A stretch of 64,000 nucleotides of DNA, from assembly GCF_000526935.1 (NCBI RefSeq), contig NZ_JAHA01000004.1, positions 1 through 64,000 of the forward strand, read 5' to 3'. Made by a program: the position numbers and the translations under genes. The notes under the pieces are model-generated. The model saw nothing but the letters and a program-made list of their open reading frames with translations, had not been told where the DNA came from and searched no databases. This DNA is from Butyrivibrio sp. FCS014. Lineage in GTDB: Bacteria > Bacillota > Clostridia > Lachnospirales > Lachnospiraceae. Shown here piece by piece: positions 18,751-28,205 of this stretch. The number at the start of each line of letters is the position of its first letter. Within the stretch, counting starts at the first letter, position 1.

Positions 18751-19518
18751 ATGAAGTATATTTACGAAACACATCTTCACACGGTAGAGGCCAGTGCCTG
18801 CGCCAGCATGCCCGGAGAGGAGTATCCGGCATACATGAAGAGCCTTGGATACAGCGGGATAATTGTCACAGATCACTTTTTTACAGGAAACAGCTGTGTT
18901 CCGAATAATCTTCCCTGGGAAGCAAGAATAGAGAAGTACTGTTCCGGATATGAACATGCTAAGGCGGCTGCGGGAGATGATTTTACTGTCCTTTTTGGGA
19001 TAGAGTATAACTTTCAGGGGGATGAATACCTGTTGTATGGAGTAACTGAAGAGTGGCTTCTTGATAATCCGGATATTGAGGAATTTAGCCGGGAGCAGGT
19101 ATATGAGTCAGTTCACAGTATCGGCGGAATAATGATTCAGGCGCATCCCTACAGGGAAAGAGGATACCTGTCGGCGATTCACTTAACTCCTGCTGTCAGT
19201 GACGGCATTGAAGTCTATAATGCAGCAAATCCCGACTGGCAAAATGCCCTTGGATATGAATATGCTTTAGAGCGAGGCTTTTTGATGAGCGGAGGATCAG
19301 ACATTCACAACTATTCGCTGGACAACATGGGAGGAATGAGCTTTCCTTATCCTATACATACAATAGAAGAATATGTTAAAGCCTTTATGGCGGGGGATGG
19401 AACTCCTGTATTCAGGAGGGATGTTCATGATAACAGTACTATTTTCAGGCCGGTAACAGAAGATCAGACACTGATGGTAACGAAAGAAAAGTCTACACTT
19501 GAAGTGATCTGGCATTGA
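18751..19518 (+). CDS. PHP-domain phosphoesterase-like protein
   Basis: 255 aa from the atg at 18751. The polymerase-and-histidinol-phosphatase metal motifs are in order: YETHLHTVEASAC (HxH), IIVTDHFF, LFGIEYNF (Glu), IMIQAHPYRERGY (His) and MSGGSDIHNYS (Asp, His). Such proteins are metal-dependent phosphoesterases acting on small molecules or nucleotides; the substrate is not inferable here. Single gene, no obvious partner. Confidence 0.8.
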   Translation: MKYIYETHLHTVEASACASMPGEEYPAYMKSLGYSGIIVTDHFFTGNSCVPNNLPWEARIEKYCSGYEHAKAAAGDDFTVLFGIEYNFQGDEYLLYGVTEEWLLDNPDIEEFSREQVYESVHSIGGIMIQAHPYRERGYLSAIHLTPAVSDGIEVYNAANPDWQNALGYEYALERGFLMSGGSDIHNYSLDNMGGMSFPYPIHTIEEYVKAFMAGDGTPVFRRDVHDNSTIFRPVTEDQTLMVTKEKSTLEVIWH

Positions 19519-19586
19519 GGCGTGGAATTGCATAAATTAATGGAAATTTTATGACAATATATGTTCTTACGTATTATTATTAGTGT

Positions 19587-21500
19587 ATGGAAACTCTGAT
19601 TAGTACGTCATATACTCCTGTTGGGGATATATTGGTCATTGCGATTATGGGTATCTTCGTGATACTTATTCGTGCTGCCTATATCAAGCCCAGCAAGGGT
19701 TTTCGTCTTTTTAAGTGGATACTGGCCGTGCTGACATTGGCAGCATATACGGATATCATGTACCATCTTGCTTTGGCCAATTTCGATCAAATTCCCGGGA
19801 TAGTTCCATATGCATTGCGCTTTCTGTACCATCAGTTGCTTTTTATAAATTTGGAACTCTATATTCTATATATAGAACAAACTATGCAGCTGCTTCCTTC
19901 TGAACAGAAGGCGTTTCCTATAATCGGCCTATTAGGTCTTATCGGTTTTGGCATAACCGATATTCTTGGAACGATTCTTGGTTTTGGGTTCCATATTACA
20001 GATGACTTCACCATTGCGTCACAGGTTAATCTCTTCCTTGTAGAATATCTTTTCTTTGTGGGAATTGCCTTATTTATGATGATCCGGTACAGAGACCGTG
20101 TGTACAAACCGATTATCTGGGCATTTTTGCTGACAATTGCGATTGCGCTCGTCCTTATGTATATTCAGGGATTATTCAATCAGCAGTCCTTTACCACAGC
20201 GACCTTTGTATTTCCGGCGTTGTCTGTTCTTTATCTTCTTCATTCTAATCCCTATGATCTTGAAATGGGTTCACTTAAGCTGGATTCTTTTGAGTCAGAT
20301 CTTCAACACAGGATTCAGGGCAAAAAGAAGTTTGCGATTTTAAGTATTTTGCTTCATGAGTTTGAAGCTGCAGGCCATAAATATCCAAAGGAAATGAGAG
20401 ATATTATCAGGTCGTATGTAGAGGGATATTATAACGGTGCGGCGCTGTTTCAAATAACCGGTGGCCGCATGGAACTGGTGGTTGACCTTGATATAAACCC
20501 GGATTATGAAGAAAAAACGAAACAGATTCTTGAGGTCTTCCATGATCATTACAACCTTTACAAATATGATTACAAAATAATAATCGTTAAAAGCAGGGAA
20601 GAGATCACAAATCCTGATGATTACATAGCTTTGATCCAGTATGTTGAGAACAGGATGCCTGAGAACCAGATAGAATTTGTTGATGATGAAATACTGGATA
20701 AGTTTTCCAGCCATAAATATATAGTTGATGAGCTTAACGATATCAACGAAAAACAGAACCTTTATGATGACAGGGTTCTGGTATACTGCCAGCCTGTTTA
20801 TAACCTAAGAACAGGCCGTTATGACACGGCGGAAGCTCTGATGCGACTTAATCTTCCTAAAATAGGAATGGTTTTCCCGGACAGATTTATTCCCATTGCC
20901 GAGAAGCATAATTGTATTCATATGTTGTCACTTATAATACTGGCCAAGACTTGCAGACAGATCAGGAAGATGCTGAATGAAGGCTATGTGATCAAGAGAA
21001 TCTCAGTGAATTTTTCCATTCTGGATATCAGGGAAAAAGAGTTTTCGGAAAATGTTCAGCGCATCGTAAGCGAGTGCGGTATTCCTATGGATAAGATAGC
21101 CATAGAGATTACGGAAAGTCAGAACCAGAAGGACTTTGATGCAGTCAAGGAAACCTTCAGAAAGCTCAAGAGCAGCGGAATCACTTTTTACCTTGATGAT
21201 TTTGGTACGGGATATTCCAATTTTGAGAGAATAATGGAGCTTCCATTTGATATAATCAAATTTGACAGATCTTTGGTAATGGCCAGCAGGAGTGATTCCA
21301 AGTCTGAGACCATGGTTTCGTATCTGGCCCATATGTTTACGGATATGAATTATTCCGTGCTTTATGAGGGTATTGAGGATGAGGAGGATGAGGTACTCTG
21401 TACAAAGATGTATGCCCGTTACCTTCAGGGGTACAAATATGCCAAGCCCATTCCTATTCAGGAGCTTGATAAGTATTTTGTAAAAGCATCACATGTATAG
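19587..21500 (+). CDS. Membrane-bound EAL-domain c-di-GMP phosphodiesterase
   Basis: 637 aa. Residues about 1-215 hold seven or so hydrophobic segments, a membrane sensor. The middle (about 220-355) has the spacing of a GGDEF domain but no GGDEF motif. The C-terminal EAL domain carries the canonical signature EALMRL, the NFSILDIRE stretch, EITESQNQ, DDFGTGYSNF and YEGIEDEEDE, so phosphodiesterase residues look intact. It would lower c-di-GMP in response to an envelope or extracellular signal. The start at 19587 lacks a strong ribosome site. The next gene starts 17 bases later, indicating an operon. Confidence 0.85.
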   Translation: METLISTSYTPVGDILVIAIMGIFVILIRAAYIKPSKGFRLFKWILAVLTLAAYTDIMYHLALANFDQIPGIVPYALRFLYHQLLFINLELYILYIEQTMQLLPSEQKAFPIIGLLGLIGFGITDILGTILGFGFHITDDFTIASQVNLFLVEYLFFVGIALFMMIRYRDRVYKPIIWAFLLTIAIALVLMYIQGLFNQQSFTTATFVFPALSVLYLLHSNPYDLEMGSLKLDSFESDLQHRIQGKKKFAILSILLHEFEAAGHKYPKEMRDIIRSYVEGYYNGAALFQITGGRMELVVDLDINPDYEEKTKQILEVFHDHYNLYKYDYKIIIVKSREEITNPDDYIALIQYVENRMPENQIEFVDDEILDKFSSHKYIVDELNDINEKQNLYDDRVLVYCQPVYNLRTGRYDTAEALMRLNLPKIGMVFPDRFIPIAEKHNCIHMLSLIILAKTCRQIRKMLNEGYVIKRISVNFSILDIREKEFSENVQRIVSECGIPMDKIAIEITESQNQKDFDAVKETFRKLKSSGITFYLDDFGTGYSNFERIMELPFDIIKFDRSLVMASRSDSKSETMVSYLAHMFTDMNYSVLYEGIEDEEDEVLCTKMYARYLQGYKYAKPIPIQELDKYFVKASHV

Positions 21501-21517
21501 ACTGAAAGATTGATAAA

Positions 21518-22354
21518 ATGAGTATAGAAGCATATATTAACCCGGATTTTACCTGGTACAAAAAACTTTTTTTCCTGCTGATCACTTATCTGCTGATTAG
21601 CATTTGTATCCTTATAATTGCGGGTGTGGAAAGACTCATGGTAAAAGGCCATGGGAGAAAAAGAGGCTGCGACGAAGTCTACAAAGACAGACTGAACGAT
21701 CAGATACAAAGATTCATGGAAATGGTTATTTCGGGAACGTCAGTAATGATGTTCTCCTGTTCGTATGTCGTAGTTAACCATATTTGTACACTGGTCAGCA
21801 GCGGGGCTGCAGGGAAAGCCCCTGAAGTATTGGAGATGCTGGCATCAGCCTGGAATGAAGGTAAGGACTTTATTCTATTGCTTATGATAGTGGTCTCCTG
21901 TGTAGTAAATTCACTACTGGATCGTTTTCTTATACCCTTAAGCAGACTGACCAAAGAGGAAAAGGCCAGCATGAGGATGCTGGGAATGTTTTATGTCATA
22001 GTGATTCTTATATTCCTGAACACAATAGGAGACGAGAGTCAGTATGGTCCTGTTATGATGTATTATTTCGGATTGATGGTCGGAAGATTCGTTTATTTTG
22101 ACGCAAGCTTCATGGACTTCGTATATAATCTCAGGAATGTATTTTTCAACTTGCCGTTTTTACTTATGACTTTGATGCTGACCGGAATTCTTGGTCTGAC
22201 CGGCTTTAGAATGGGATTTTTCCTGGAGCGGAACTACTACATAGTTGGAATATTCTACACTCACCTTTTTATGCTGGTGTGTGTGTTCATAGTTTATTGG
22301 GTTTTCAGGTTTATATACAGGGGGAAACCGAGGGAAAATGGAGAACAAGCATAG
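21518..22354 (+). CDS. Uncharacterised multi-spanning membrane protein
   Basis: 278 aa, not recognised. About six or seven hydrophobic segments: LFFLLITYLLISICILIIAG, VISGTSVMMFSCSYVVV, FILLLMIVVSCVVNSLL, MLGMFYVIVILIFLNTI, FLLMTLMLTGILGL and FMLVCVFIVYWVFRFIY. A charged cytoplasmic loop follows the first. It lies between the EAL gene and the SpoIIE-type gene and overlaps the latter by 17 bases, so it is probably part of the same signalling system, perhaps as a membrane partner. Confidence 0.65.
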   Translation: MSIEAYINPDFTWYKKLFFLLITYLLISICILIIAGVERLMVKGHGRKRGCDEVYKDRLNDQIQRFMEMVISGTSVMMFSCSYVVVNHICTLVSSGAAGKAPEVLEMLASAWNEGKDFILLLMIVVSCVVNSLLDRFLIPLSRLTKEEKASMRMLGMFYVIVILIFLNTIGDESQYGPVMMYYFGLMVGRFVYFDASFMDFVYNLRNVFFNLPFLLMTLMLTGILGLTGFRMGFFLERNYYIVGIFYTHLFMLVCVFIVYWVFRFIYRGKPRENGEQA

Positions 22355-24372
22355 AGTATCCATTAAATCGCAGATAAGGATTGCTTTTATAGGTGTAGTT
22401 GCGCTGGCATTGGTGATCACTACCATGGTGGCTGTTGTCAGTATGCTGCGAATCAGGCAGGATGCTTCAGATGTGCTTAAAACCCGTATGGAAAACAACC
22501 TGACCAATATGGTGACGACCAAAGCGGAAGTTGCAAATGCCGAATTGCAGCGATATACAGGCTACGCCAATATGCTTGCCGATTATCTTCATATGCTGTA
22601 TCTGAATCCTGAGGATTATCCTCCTTATGAGGTTTTGCCTCCTTCGAAAGCGGATGCGGATCAATTTGTGATGAAAAGATATATCGCAAGCGAGGATATA
22701 ACTTATGAAAGCCTTAAAAGCGAGTGTGATCTTCTTGGTAATGCAGACGATGTATTTAAGCCGATAGCTATGGAAAATGAAGATGAAATAGTGGCCATTT
22801 TCTACAGCACAGAGTCAGGACTTCAGATATCCTATGACAAGGATTCGGAAGTGACAGCGCATGAAGATCGATCTGAGGTATATTTCAATTATTTTGATCG
22901 TCCCTGGTACAAAATGTGTAAGGAAAGGCAGGAGGTCTGCTTTACCGATGTATATGAAGATACCTATGGCAGAGGATATATGATCACCTGCGTCGCCCCG
23001 GTATATGACGGGGACGGTGTTTTTGCCGGTGTTGTAGCCATGGATATGATGATCGACCACGTCTACAATGTTCTCATAGATTTTGACATTCTAGAAGGCC
23101 GCAGTGACTATGCTTTTCTGGTTGACAGCACAGGCCGTGCGGTTTCTCCATTGTACAAAGACAGCAATATCAAAAACGATCCCGAAATTGGACAGGAGAT
23201 CTGCGCGAAGATTCTCGGACCGGATATCGGAGTCTCTTTTTCTGAAACTTCAGGTGCATACTATGCTTATGCGCCAATCAAGGCTGTAAACTGGAACCTG
23301 TGCCTGCATGTGCCTGAGGAAATGGTACTGCAGCCGGTTGAGGACATGAGTATAAAAATCAAGTCTTCAGTGCTGATGTTTTTAGCTATATTCGCATTTA
23401 TCACGCTCCTTAGCCTTACTGCTGCGGGCGCATTGTCTTCCGGCTTGATAAAGCCTCTGTTAAACCTTAAGAAAGATGCAGCTGAAATCAGTAGCGGTAA
23501 TCTGGATCATGTGGCAAAGATTTATCAGAATGATGAGATTGGTGACCTGGCAGTAAGTTTCAATAACATGGCTGTTTCACTTAAAGACTACATTGCGAAT
23601 CTGACCGAGGTTACTGCTGAGAGAGAGGATTGGAGCGGAGCTTAATGTTGCCACTCAGATTCAGGCAGACATGCTTCCCACCAATTTTCCGCCGTTCCCG
23701 GATAAAAAAGAATTCGAACTTTACGCCACAATGGATCCCGCCAAGGAAGTGGGCGGTGACTTTTATGACTTTTTCTTCATTGATGATACACATTTGTGCC
23801 TCGTAATGGCTGATGTTTCAGGTAAGGGTGTGCCGGCGGCTCTTTTCATGGTGATTGCAAAGACTCTGATCAAGCACAGAGCTATACTGGACGGAACTCC
23901 TTCCGAGATACTCGAATATGTGAACGAGCAGCTCTGTGAGGGCAATGAGGCTGATCTGTTTGTAACGGTATGGCTGGCGGTTCTGGATATCAAGACAGGA
24001 AAGGGAATGGCTGCTAATGCAGGCCATGAGCACCCTGTACTAATGAGGGCAGGCGGCGACTTTGAACTTGTGGAATATCGCCATTCTCCTGCGGTTGCCA
24101 CCATGGAAGGGATGAAATTCAGGCAGCATGAATTTGAACTTCACCCGGGAGACCGCCTGTTTGTCTATACCGACGGCGTTCCGGAGGCAACAGATTCAAG
24201 CAATGAGCTGTTCGGCAATGACCGTATGCTCTATGTGCTTAATAATAACAAGGATTCTTCAGTTTATGATCTTCTGAAAAACATGAAGAGCTCAATAGAT
24301 GGATTCGTCGGCGAGGCACCACAGTTTGACGATATCACCATGCTTGTGTTAAATTATTACGGCGAGCGTTAA
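22338..24372 (+). pseudogene. Cache-HAMP-SpoIIE (PP2C) phosphatase, single frameshift at 23632
   Basis: Read through one missing base, this is a roughly 677-aa sensor phosphatase. An N-terminal membrane helix (IRIAFIGVVALALVITTMV) and an extracellular Cache-like domain (WYKMCKERQEVCFTDVYEDTYGRGYMITC) lead to a second helix near residue 340 and a HAMP linker. In the GAGAGAGAGG tract near 23628 one base appears lost: restoring it gives EREREIGAEL-like joining text and NVATQIQADMLP, the usual lead-in. The PP2C part has VGGDFYDFF, VMADVSGKGVPAALFM, NAGHEHP, DGVPEA and DDITMLVL. It resembles RsbU-type phosphatases acting on anti-sigma antagonists. Confidence 0.75.
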
Positions 24373-24400
24373 CTGATGTTTTTTGGAGGATTTACTTACA

Positions 24401-24994
24401 ATGAAAAATGAAATGGATTTTGATAATAGCGAAGAAATGACAAGCTGCTGCGGCGGTGAGAGCAGCGAAGGCTGCTGTGGCTCTGAAGGCTGCGGCTGTG
24501 ATGAGGAAGGCTGTGGAGCAGGCGGTTGCGGCGGATGCTCAGGCTGCCATTCAGCTCCTGCTATAGAGGGTAAGAATGTTGGAAAGATTGCCCGTGTACA
24601 TTACAGGGGAACTTTCAATGACGGTACACAGTTTGATTCATCCTATGACAGAAATGCTCCCCTCGAGTTCGTGTGCGGCGCAGGCATGATGATCCTTGGC
24701 TTTGACAAGGCTGTTGCCAACATGGAAGTGGGAGAAACCCTTGATGTTCACCTTATGCCCGAGGAAGCTTATGGCGAGGTTGACCCCAGAGCCGTGCTTA
24801 CAATGCAAATAACAGAGCTTCCCGGTTCAGAGGAGCTCGAAGTAGGTGAAAGAGTTGCTCTTCAGGATATGTACGGAAGACCTTTCCCCTGTACAGTAGC
24901 TGCTAAGGATGATACAACCATCACTTTTGATGCAAACCATGAACTGGCAGGAAAAGAGCTGAATTTCACTATTGAGTTATTAGAAATCAAGTGA
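24401..24994 (+). CDS. SlyD-like FKBP peptidyl-prolyl isomerase with N-terminal Cys-rich segment
   Basis: 197 aa from the atg at 24401 (TTGGAGGATTT ribosome site). Residues about 15-50 hold ten Cys and a His in Gly-rich context (SCCGG, GCCGSEGCGC, GCGGCSGCH). The FKBP domain follows: VHYRGTFNDGTQFDSSYDRNAPLEF, GFDKAVANMEVGE, HLMPEEAYGE and a SlyD-like insert-in-flap region (VGERVALQDMYGRPF). In SlyD the metal-binding region is C-terminal; here a comparable Cys-rich stretch precedes the domain. A cytoplasmic chaperone/isomerase that may bind Ni or Zn (inference). Confidence 0.8.
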   Translation: MKNEMDFDNSEEMTSCCGGESSEGCCGSEGCGCDEEGCGAGGCGGCSGCHSAPAIEGKNVGKIARVHYRGTFNDGTQFDSSYDRNAPLEFVCGAGMMILGFDKAVANMEVGETLDVHLMPEEAYGEVDPRAVLTMQITELPGSEELEVGERVALQDMYGRPFPCTVAAKDDTTITFDANHELAGKELNFTIELLEIK

Positions 24995-25020
24995 TATTTA
25001 ATTGAATATGTTACGTTTGT

Positions 25021-25059
25021 ATTGCTCAGTGCTCTAAAATGCGCTGGGCAATATTTTTT
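25021..25059 (+). terminator. Terminator between convergent FKBP and GH5-GT2 genes
   Basis: ATTGCTCAGTGC and GCGCTGGGCAAT form a 12-bp stem with wobble pairs and an 8-base loop, followed by ATTTTTTA. It overlaps the last codons of the opposite-strand gene. Confidence 0.7.
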
Positions 25060-28000
25060 AGCAGGTGGGCGATGATTCCGTTATCTCTGTTAAGCGTTTG
25101 AGGCAGTGTGGGAACGCGATCATAAAGCACCTGCAGATAGTCAAATCTTTGGCCTTTAAAATCAAGGATTTCTATGTCATATACTGCAGAAACACCGGTT
25201 CTTGCGGGCTTGATTCCGGTGATTACCCCCTGCATCTTTGCGGTTGTATTATCGCTTTCAACTTCTACATCAACATAATCACCAATGGAGATATCCTGCA
25301 TTTCATCAAGAAAGATCTTAAGGTTATGCTCTGTAAGGTAAGTAGTAATTCCGTCAAAGCGATAGCTCTTTTCCCCGGTTGTTATGATGGTTGCTGGTTC
25401 AGCGTCAATAACATGCACTGTTTCTGAGTCACTGTCTCTTCCATCAACCAGAAACATGGACATAATGAGGAAGTAGGAATTTCGAACAAGCCAGAAGAGC
25501 AGTATAAACAGGCCAAGAGATCGAATGCCTTTAACTATAAATAATGTACGAATAATTCCGGCGATGGAAAGGGCGGTCAGAATTAGATATGGCATAACAG
25601 TCTTAAAATCTGTGTGACGTTTGATGGTTTTTTTGCTCTTGTCGGTAACTGCGAATTTTTTGGTGGTTATGCCAAAGAGCTCCTTGATCACGGGAACAAG
25701 AAGGAACGGCATAACGCTGGTTTCGTAGATTCCGCTCCACTTAAGGGACACAGCGTTGTTGCTGTGGGCTCTAAGGCAAAGGTCCTGCAGGATGAACATG
25801 GGAACCCAGAATATCAAAAGATCTATCCAACTGCAGTTGAATACCGGAATAGTAAATACTGCGAACACAAGCGGGGATAGGATATAAATCAGATTTTTCA
25901 GCGGTGAGTACCAGTAAACTACTGAACTCCAATAACTCAGCTTCTGAATCGGGGAGAGGTTCTTGCGGCGGAAGATCTTGAGCTGGCGAGCGGTGCTGAT
26001 AACACCGCGGCCCCAACGAATCCTCTGCTTGATGTGTTCCGCAAAGGTATCGGGAGTCTTGCCGCTGGCAAGGGGTTCCGGAAGCCCAAGGCTTACAAAA
26101 CCATTGGATTCTATAAGAAGTCCTGTTGCAAAGTCCTCGGTAATGGATTCAGTGTAAAAACCACCAATTTTATCCAGGGCTTTTCTGGAGATCACCGTAT
26201 TGGAACCGCCGTAGATTACGCTGTTTGAAGAGGTTTTGGATACTTCGATGGTACGATAAAAGAAATCCTGCTCGTTTGGAGCATTTTTCTCGGAATACAG
26301 CGCGTACTGAAAAACATCAGGTTCATAGAAACACTGAGGGGTTTGTATAAGTCCAAGCGGAGCCTGATCCGCTTCTGGAAGGGCGGCATTTCTCTTCTCA
26401 TTATCAACAAAATAGGGTATGGTCTTAAGCAGAAAATCGCTTTTTACCAGCATATCTGCATCCAAAGTAACCACATATGGGGCATTTGTCAGTCCCAGTG
26501 CGTGGTTTAAGTTTCCGGCTTTGGCGCCTTTGTTGTCGGGCCTGTCGAAATATCCGACATGCATTTTTTCAGCCAGCTCCCTCATGGCCGGACGACGATT
26601 GTCATCGCAGACCCAGATGTGGACCTTGCTCTTATCCGGATAGGACAGATGGTTGCAGGCATTTATCGTCTTCTCGAGAAGATCTGTGGGTTCATTGTAA
26701 GTGGCAATGAAAATATCCACTTCCGGATATTCATCATCCGCAATCTTGGGAAGGGGATGATCTTTCATGCCCAGAAGATGAAGATACAGGATTATGGATT
26801 CGACGAATCCGAATATCTCAACTATGAGCAGAATTATGTTGGCCGAGGTAGCCAGTACACCATATTTCCATGGCACAGAGTAGACTACACGCCAGTACAA
26901 ATACATAAGGGTAAAGAACATGCTAAGGAGCAGGACAACTATACGAAGAACACCTAAAACGCTGTCTCTGCTGGGTGGCCGCTGTGTGCTTTCGTATTTT
27001 GTTACAGTATCATATGTCTTATATTTCTGGCCGGTAACTCTTTTTATAAAAAGGGTCAGCAACAGGCATACTGCCATTCCTGCAAGGACATAGAGGGCTT
27101 GCCTGGGCCAGCTTGAAGTGATTATGATATCCCGCTGAGTAAGAGACTGCTTTAACCATACCGGGAGAGAGCTCTCTCTTTTGGGGGTGATAGGAATGGG
27201 AATATCGTGTGGATACTGGCCTTGTATAAGCGCTTTGATCCAGCTTCCTACCGGGGTAATATCGTTATCTGTGATAGGCTGTGTCGGATTGTAGGAAGGG
27301 TACAGAAGGGCGGAGGATTCGTCTTTGTTGGATAGGCTCCAGACTGCATAGCTGATGCCTTTCTCCTGTAATAGTCCGAACCAGGTAGCTGCATTTTTGT
27401 AGCCTACGCGGCCATCACCGCTGGCTTCTGAGATACCGCATTCGGAGATAAACACAGGAAGATTCCTGTCCAGGGCTTCAATGAGCTCTGATCTAAGATC
27501 ACTGCCATGAGTCGCTGAATAGAAGTGGAGAACATACATAAGATTATCAAAAGCAAGAGGATCCCTGGCAGCACTTGAAAGATCCTTGTCATAGTTGGGA
27601 GTTCCCACAACTATGACGGAATTTGGACTGTTCCTGCGGATGACGGGAATAACCTGCTCAGAGTAGGTTTTAACATCTTTCCAGGTAGTCTCCCTGTTGG
27701 GTTCATTACATATTTCATATATAATATACGGAGAATCAGCGTATTTCGCGCTGATCCTGCCAAAAAACTCAGTGGCTTCGCTTAAGTGCATATTGGGATC
27801 GTAATCATCAAGAATATGCCAGTCGACAAGTACATACATGTCGTTGGCAATTGCATAATCCACTCCCTTGATAAGGAGATTCCAACTTTCCTTGGGATTT
27901 TCGCAATATAAATCGGAGTACATTGGAAGGCGGAGCATGTTACAGTTCCATTCCACAGACAACTGCCTGAAAAGATCATTGTTCACAAATTCCGGAAACC

Positions 28001-28205
28001 AGGTGATGCCGTGTAAGCTCAAGCCTCGAAGAATGACAGGATTACCGTTTTGATCCACTAATTGAAGGCCATCGACCATTATGTCCATATAATGGTGTAA
28101 ATTGAAAATTAAATATAAAAGAGCCATGAATGCTCTCTCCTGATTTAAAATGTTAAGTGACCAAACAAAACAGTATAAAGGAGGCAAGTAATCATCATGG
28201 CTCAA
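25026..28205 (-). CDS. GH5 cellulase-GT2 cellulose-synthase-like fusion, 5' end replaced by IS
   Basis: The open frame gives 1059 aa, but its first 46 residues are read from IS sequence. The true gene runs 28068 to 25026 and joins 29832-29684 (see the fragment entry). GH5 part: VDGLQLVDQNGNPVILRG, NEP acid/base (YEICNEPNRE) and nucleophile Glu in FISECGIS. A helix near residue 375 and more membrane segments follow. The GT2 domain has VCDDNRR, TLDADML, SITEDFATG and IKQRIRW, the D, DxD, TED and QxxRW set of cellulose synthases. The end (about 945-1040) resembles a PilZ-like beta domain. It could both make and trim a beta-glucan. In its present state it lacks its signal peptide. Confidence 0.8.
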   Translation of the reverse strand: MSHDDYLPPLYCFVWSLNILNQERAFMALLYLIFNLHHYMDIMVDGLQLVDQNGNPVILRGLSLHGITWFPEFVNNDLFRQLSVEWNCNMLRLPMYSDLYCENPKESWNLLIKGVDYAIANDMYVLVDWHILDDYDPNMHLSEATEFFGRISAKYADSPYIIYEICNEPNRETTWKDVKTYSEQVIPVIRRNSPNSVIVVGTPNYDKDLSSAARDPLAFDNLMYVLHFYSATHGSDLRSELIEALDRNLPVFISECGISEASGDGRVGYKNAATWFGLLQEKGISYAVWSLSNKDESSALLYPSYNPTQPITDNDITPVGSWIKALIQGQYPHDIPIPITPKRESSLPVWLKQSLTQRDIIITSSWPRQALYVLAGMAVCLLLTLFIKRVTGQKYKTYDTVTKYESTQRPPSRDSVLGVLRIVVLLLSMFFTLMYLYWRVVYSVPWKYGVLATSANIILLIVEIFGFVESIILYLHLLGMKDHPLPKIADDEYPEVDIFIATYNEPTDLLEKTINACNHLSYPDKSKVHIWVCDDNRRPAMRELAEKMHVGYFDRPDNKGAKAGNLNHALGLTNAPYVVTLDADMLVKSDFLLKTIPYFVDNEKRNAALPEADQAPLGLIQTPQCFYEPDVFQYALYSEKNAPNEQDFFYRTIEVSKTSSNSVIYGGSNTVISRKALDKIGGFYTESITEDFATGLLIESNGFVSLGLPEPLASGKTPDTFAEHIKQRIRWGRGVISTARQLKIFRRKNLSPIQKLSYWSSVVYWYSPLKNLIYILSPLVFAVFTIPVFNCSWIDLLIFWVPMFILQDLCLRAHSNNAVSLKWSGIYETSVMPFLLVPVIKELFGITTKKFAVTDKSKKTIKRHTDFKTVMPYLILTALSIAGIIRTLFIVKGIRSLGLFILLFWLVRNSYFLIMSMFLVDGRDSDSETVHVIDAEPATIITTGEKSYRFDGITTYLTEHNLKIFLDEMQDISIGDYVDVEVESDNTTAKMQGVITGIKPARTGVSAVYDIEILDFKGQRFDYLQVLYDRVPTLPQTLNRDNGIIAHLLKNIAQRILEH
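28069..28076. repeat. Left 8-bp target duplication, IS256 copy 1
   Basis: CCATCGAC, repeated at 29684-29691, directly flanks the element. Confidence 0.85.

Noticed and set aside
28069..28205. Start of the GH5-GT2 protein at 28205
   Set aside because: That atg and the first 46 codons lie inside IS sequence or the duplication; the genuine N-terminus with signal peptide is at 29832.
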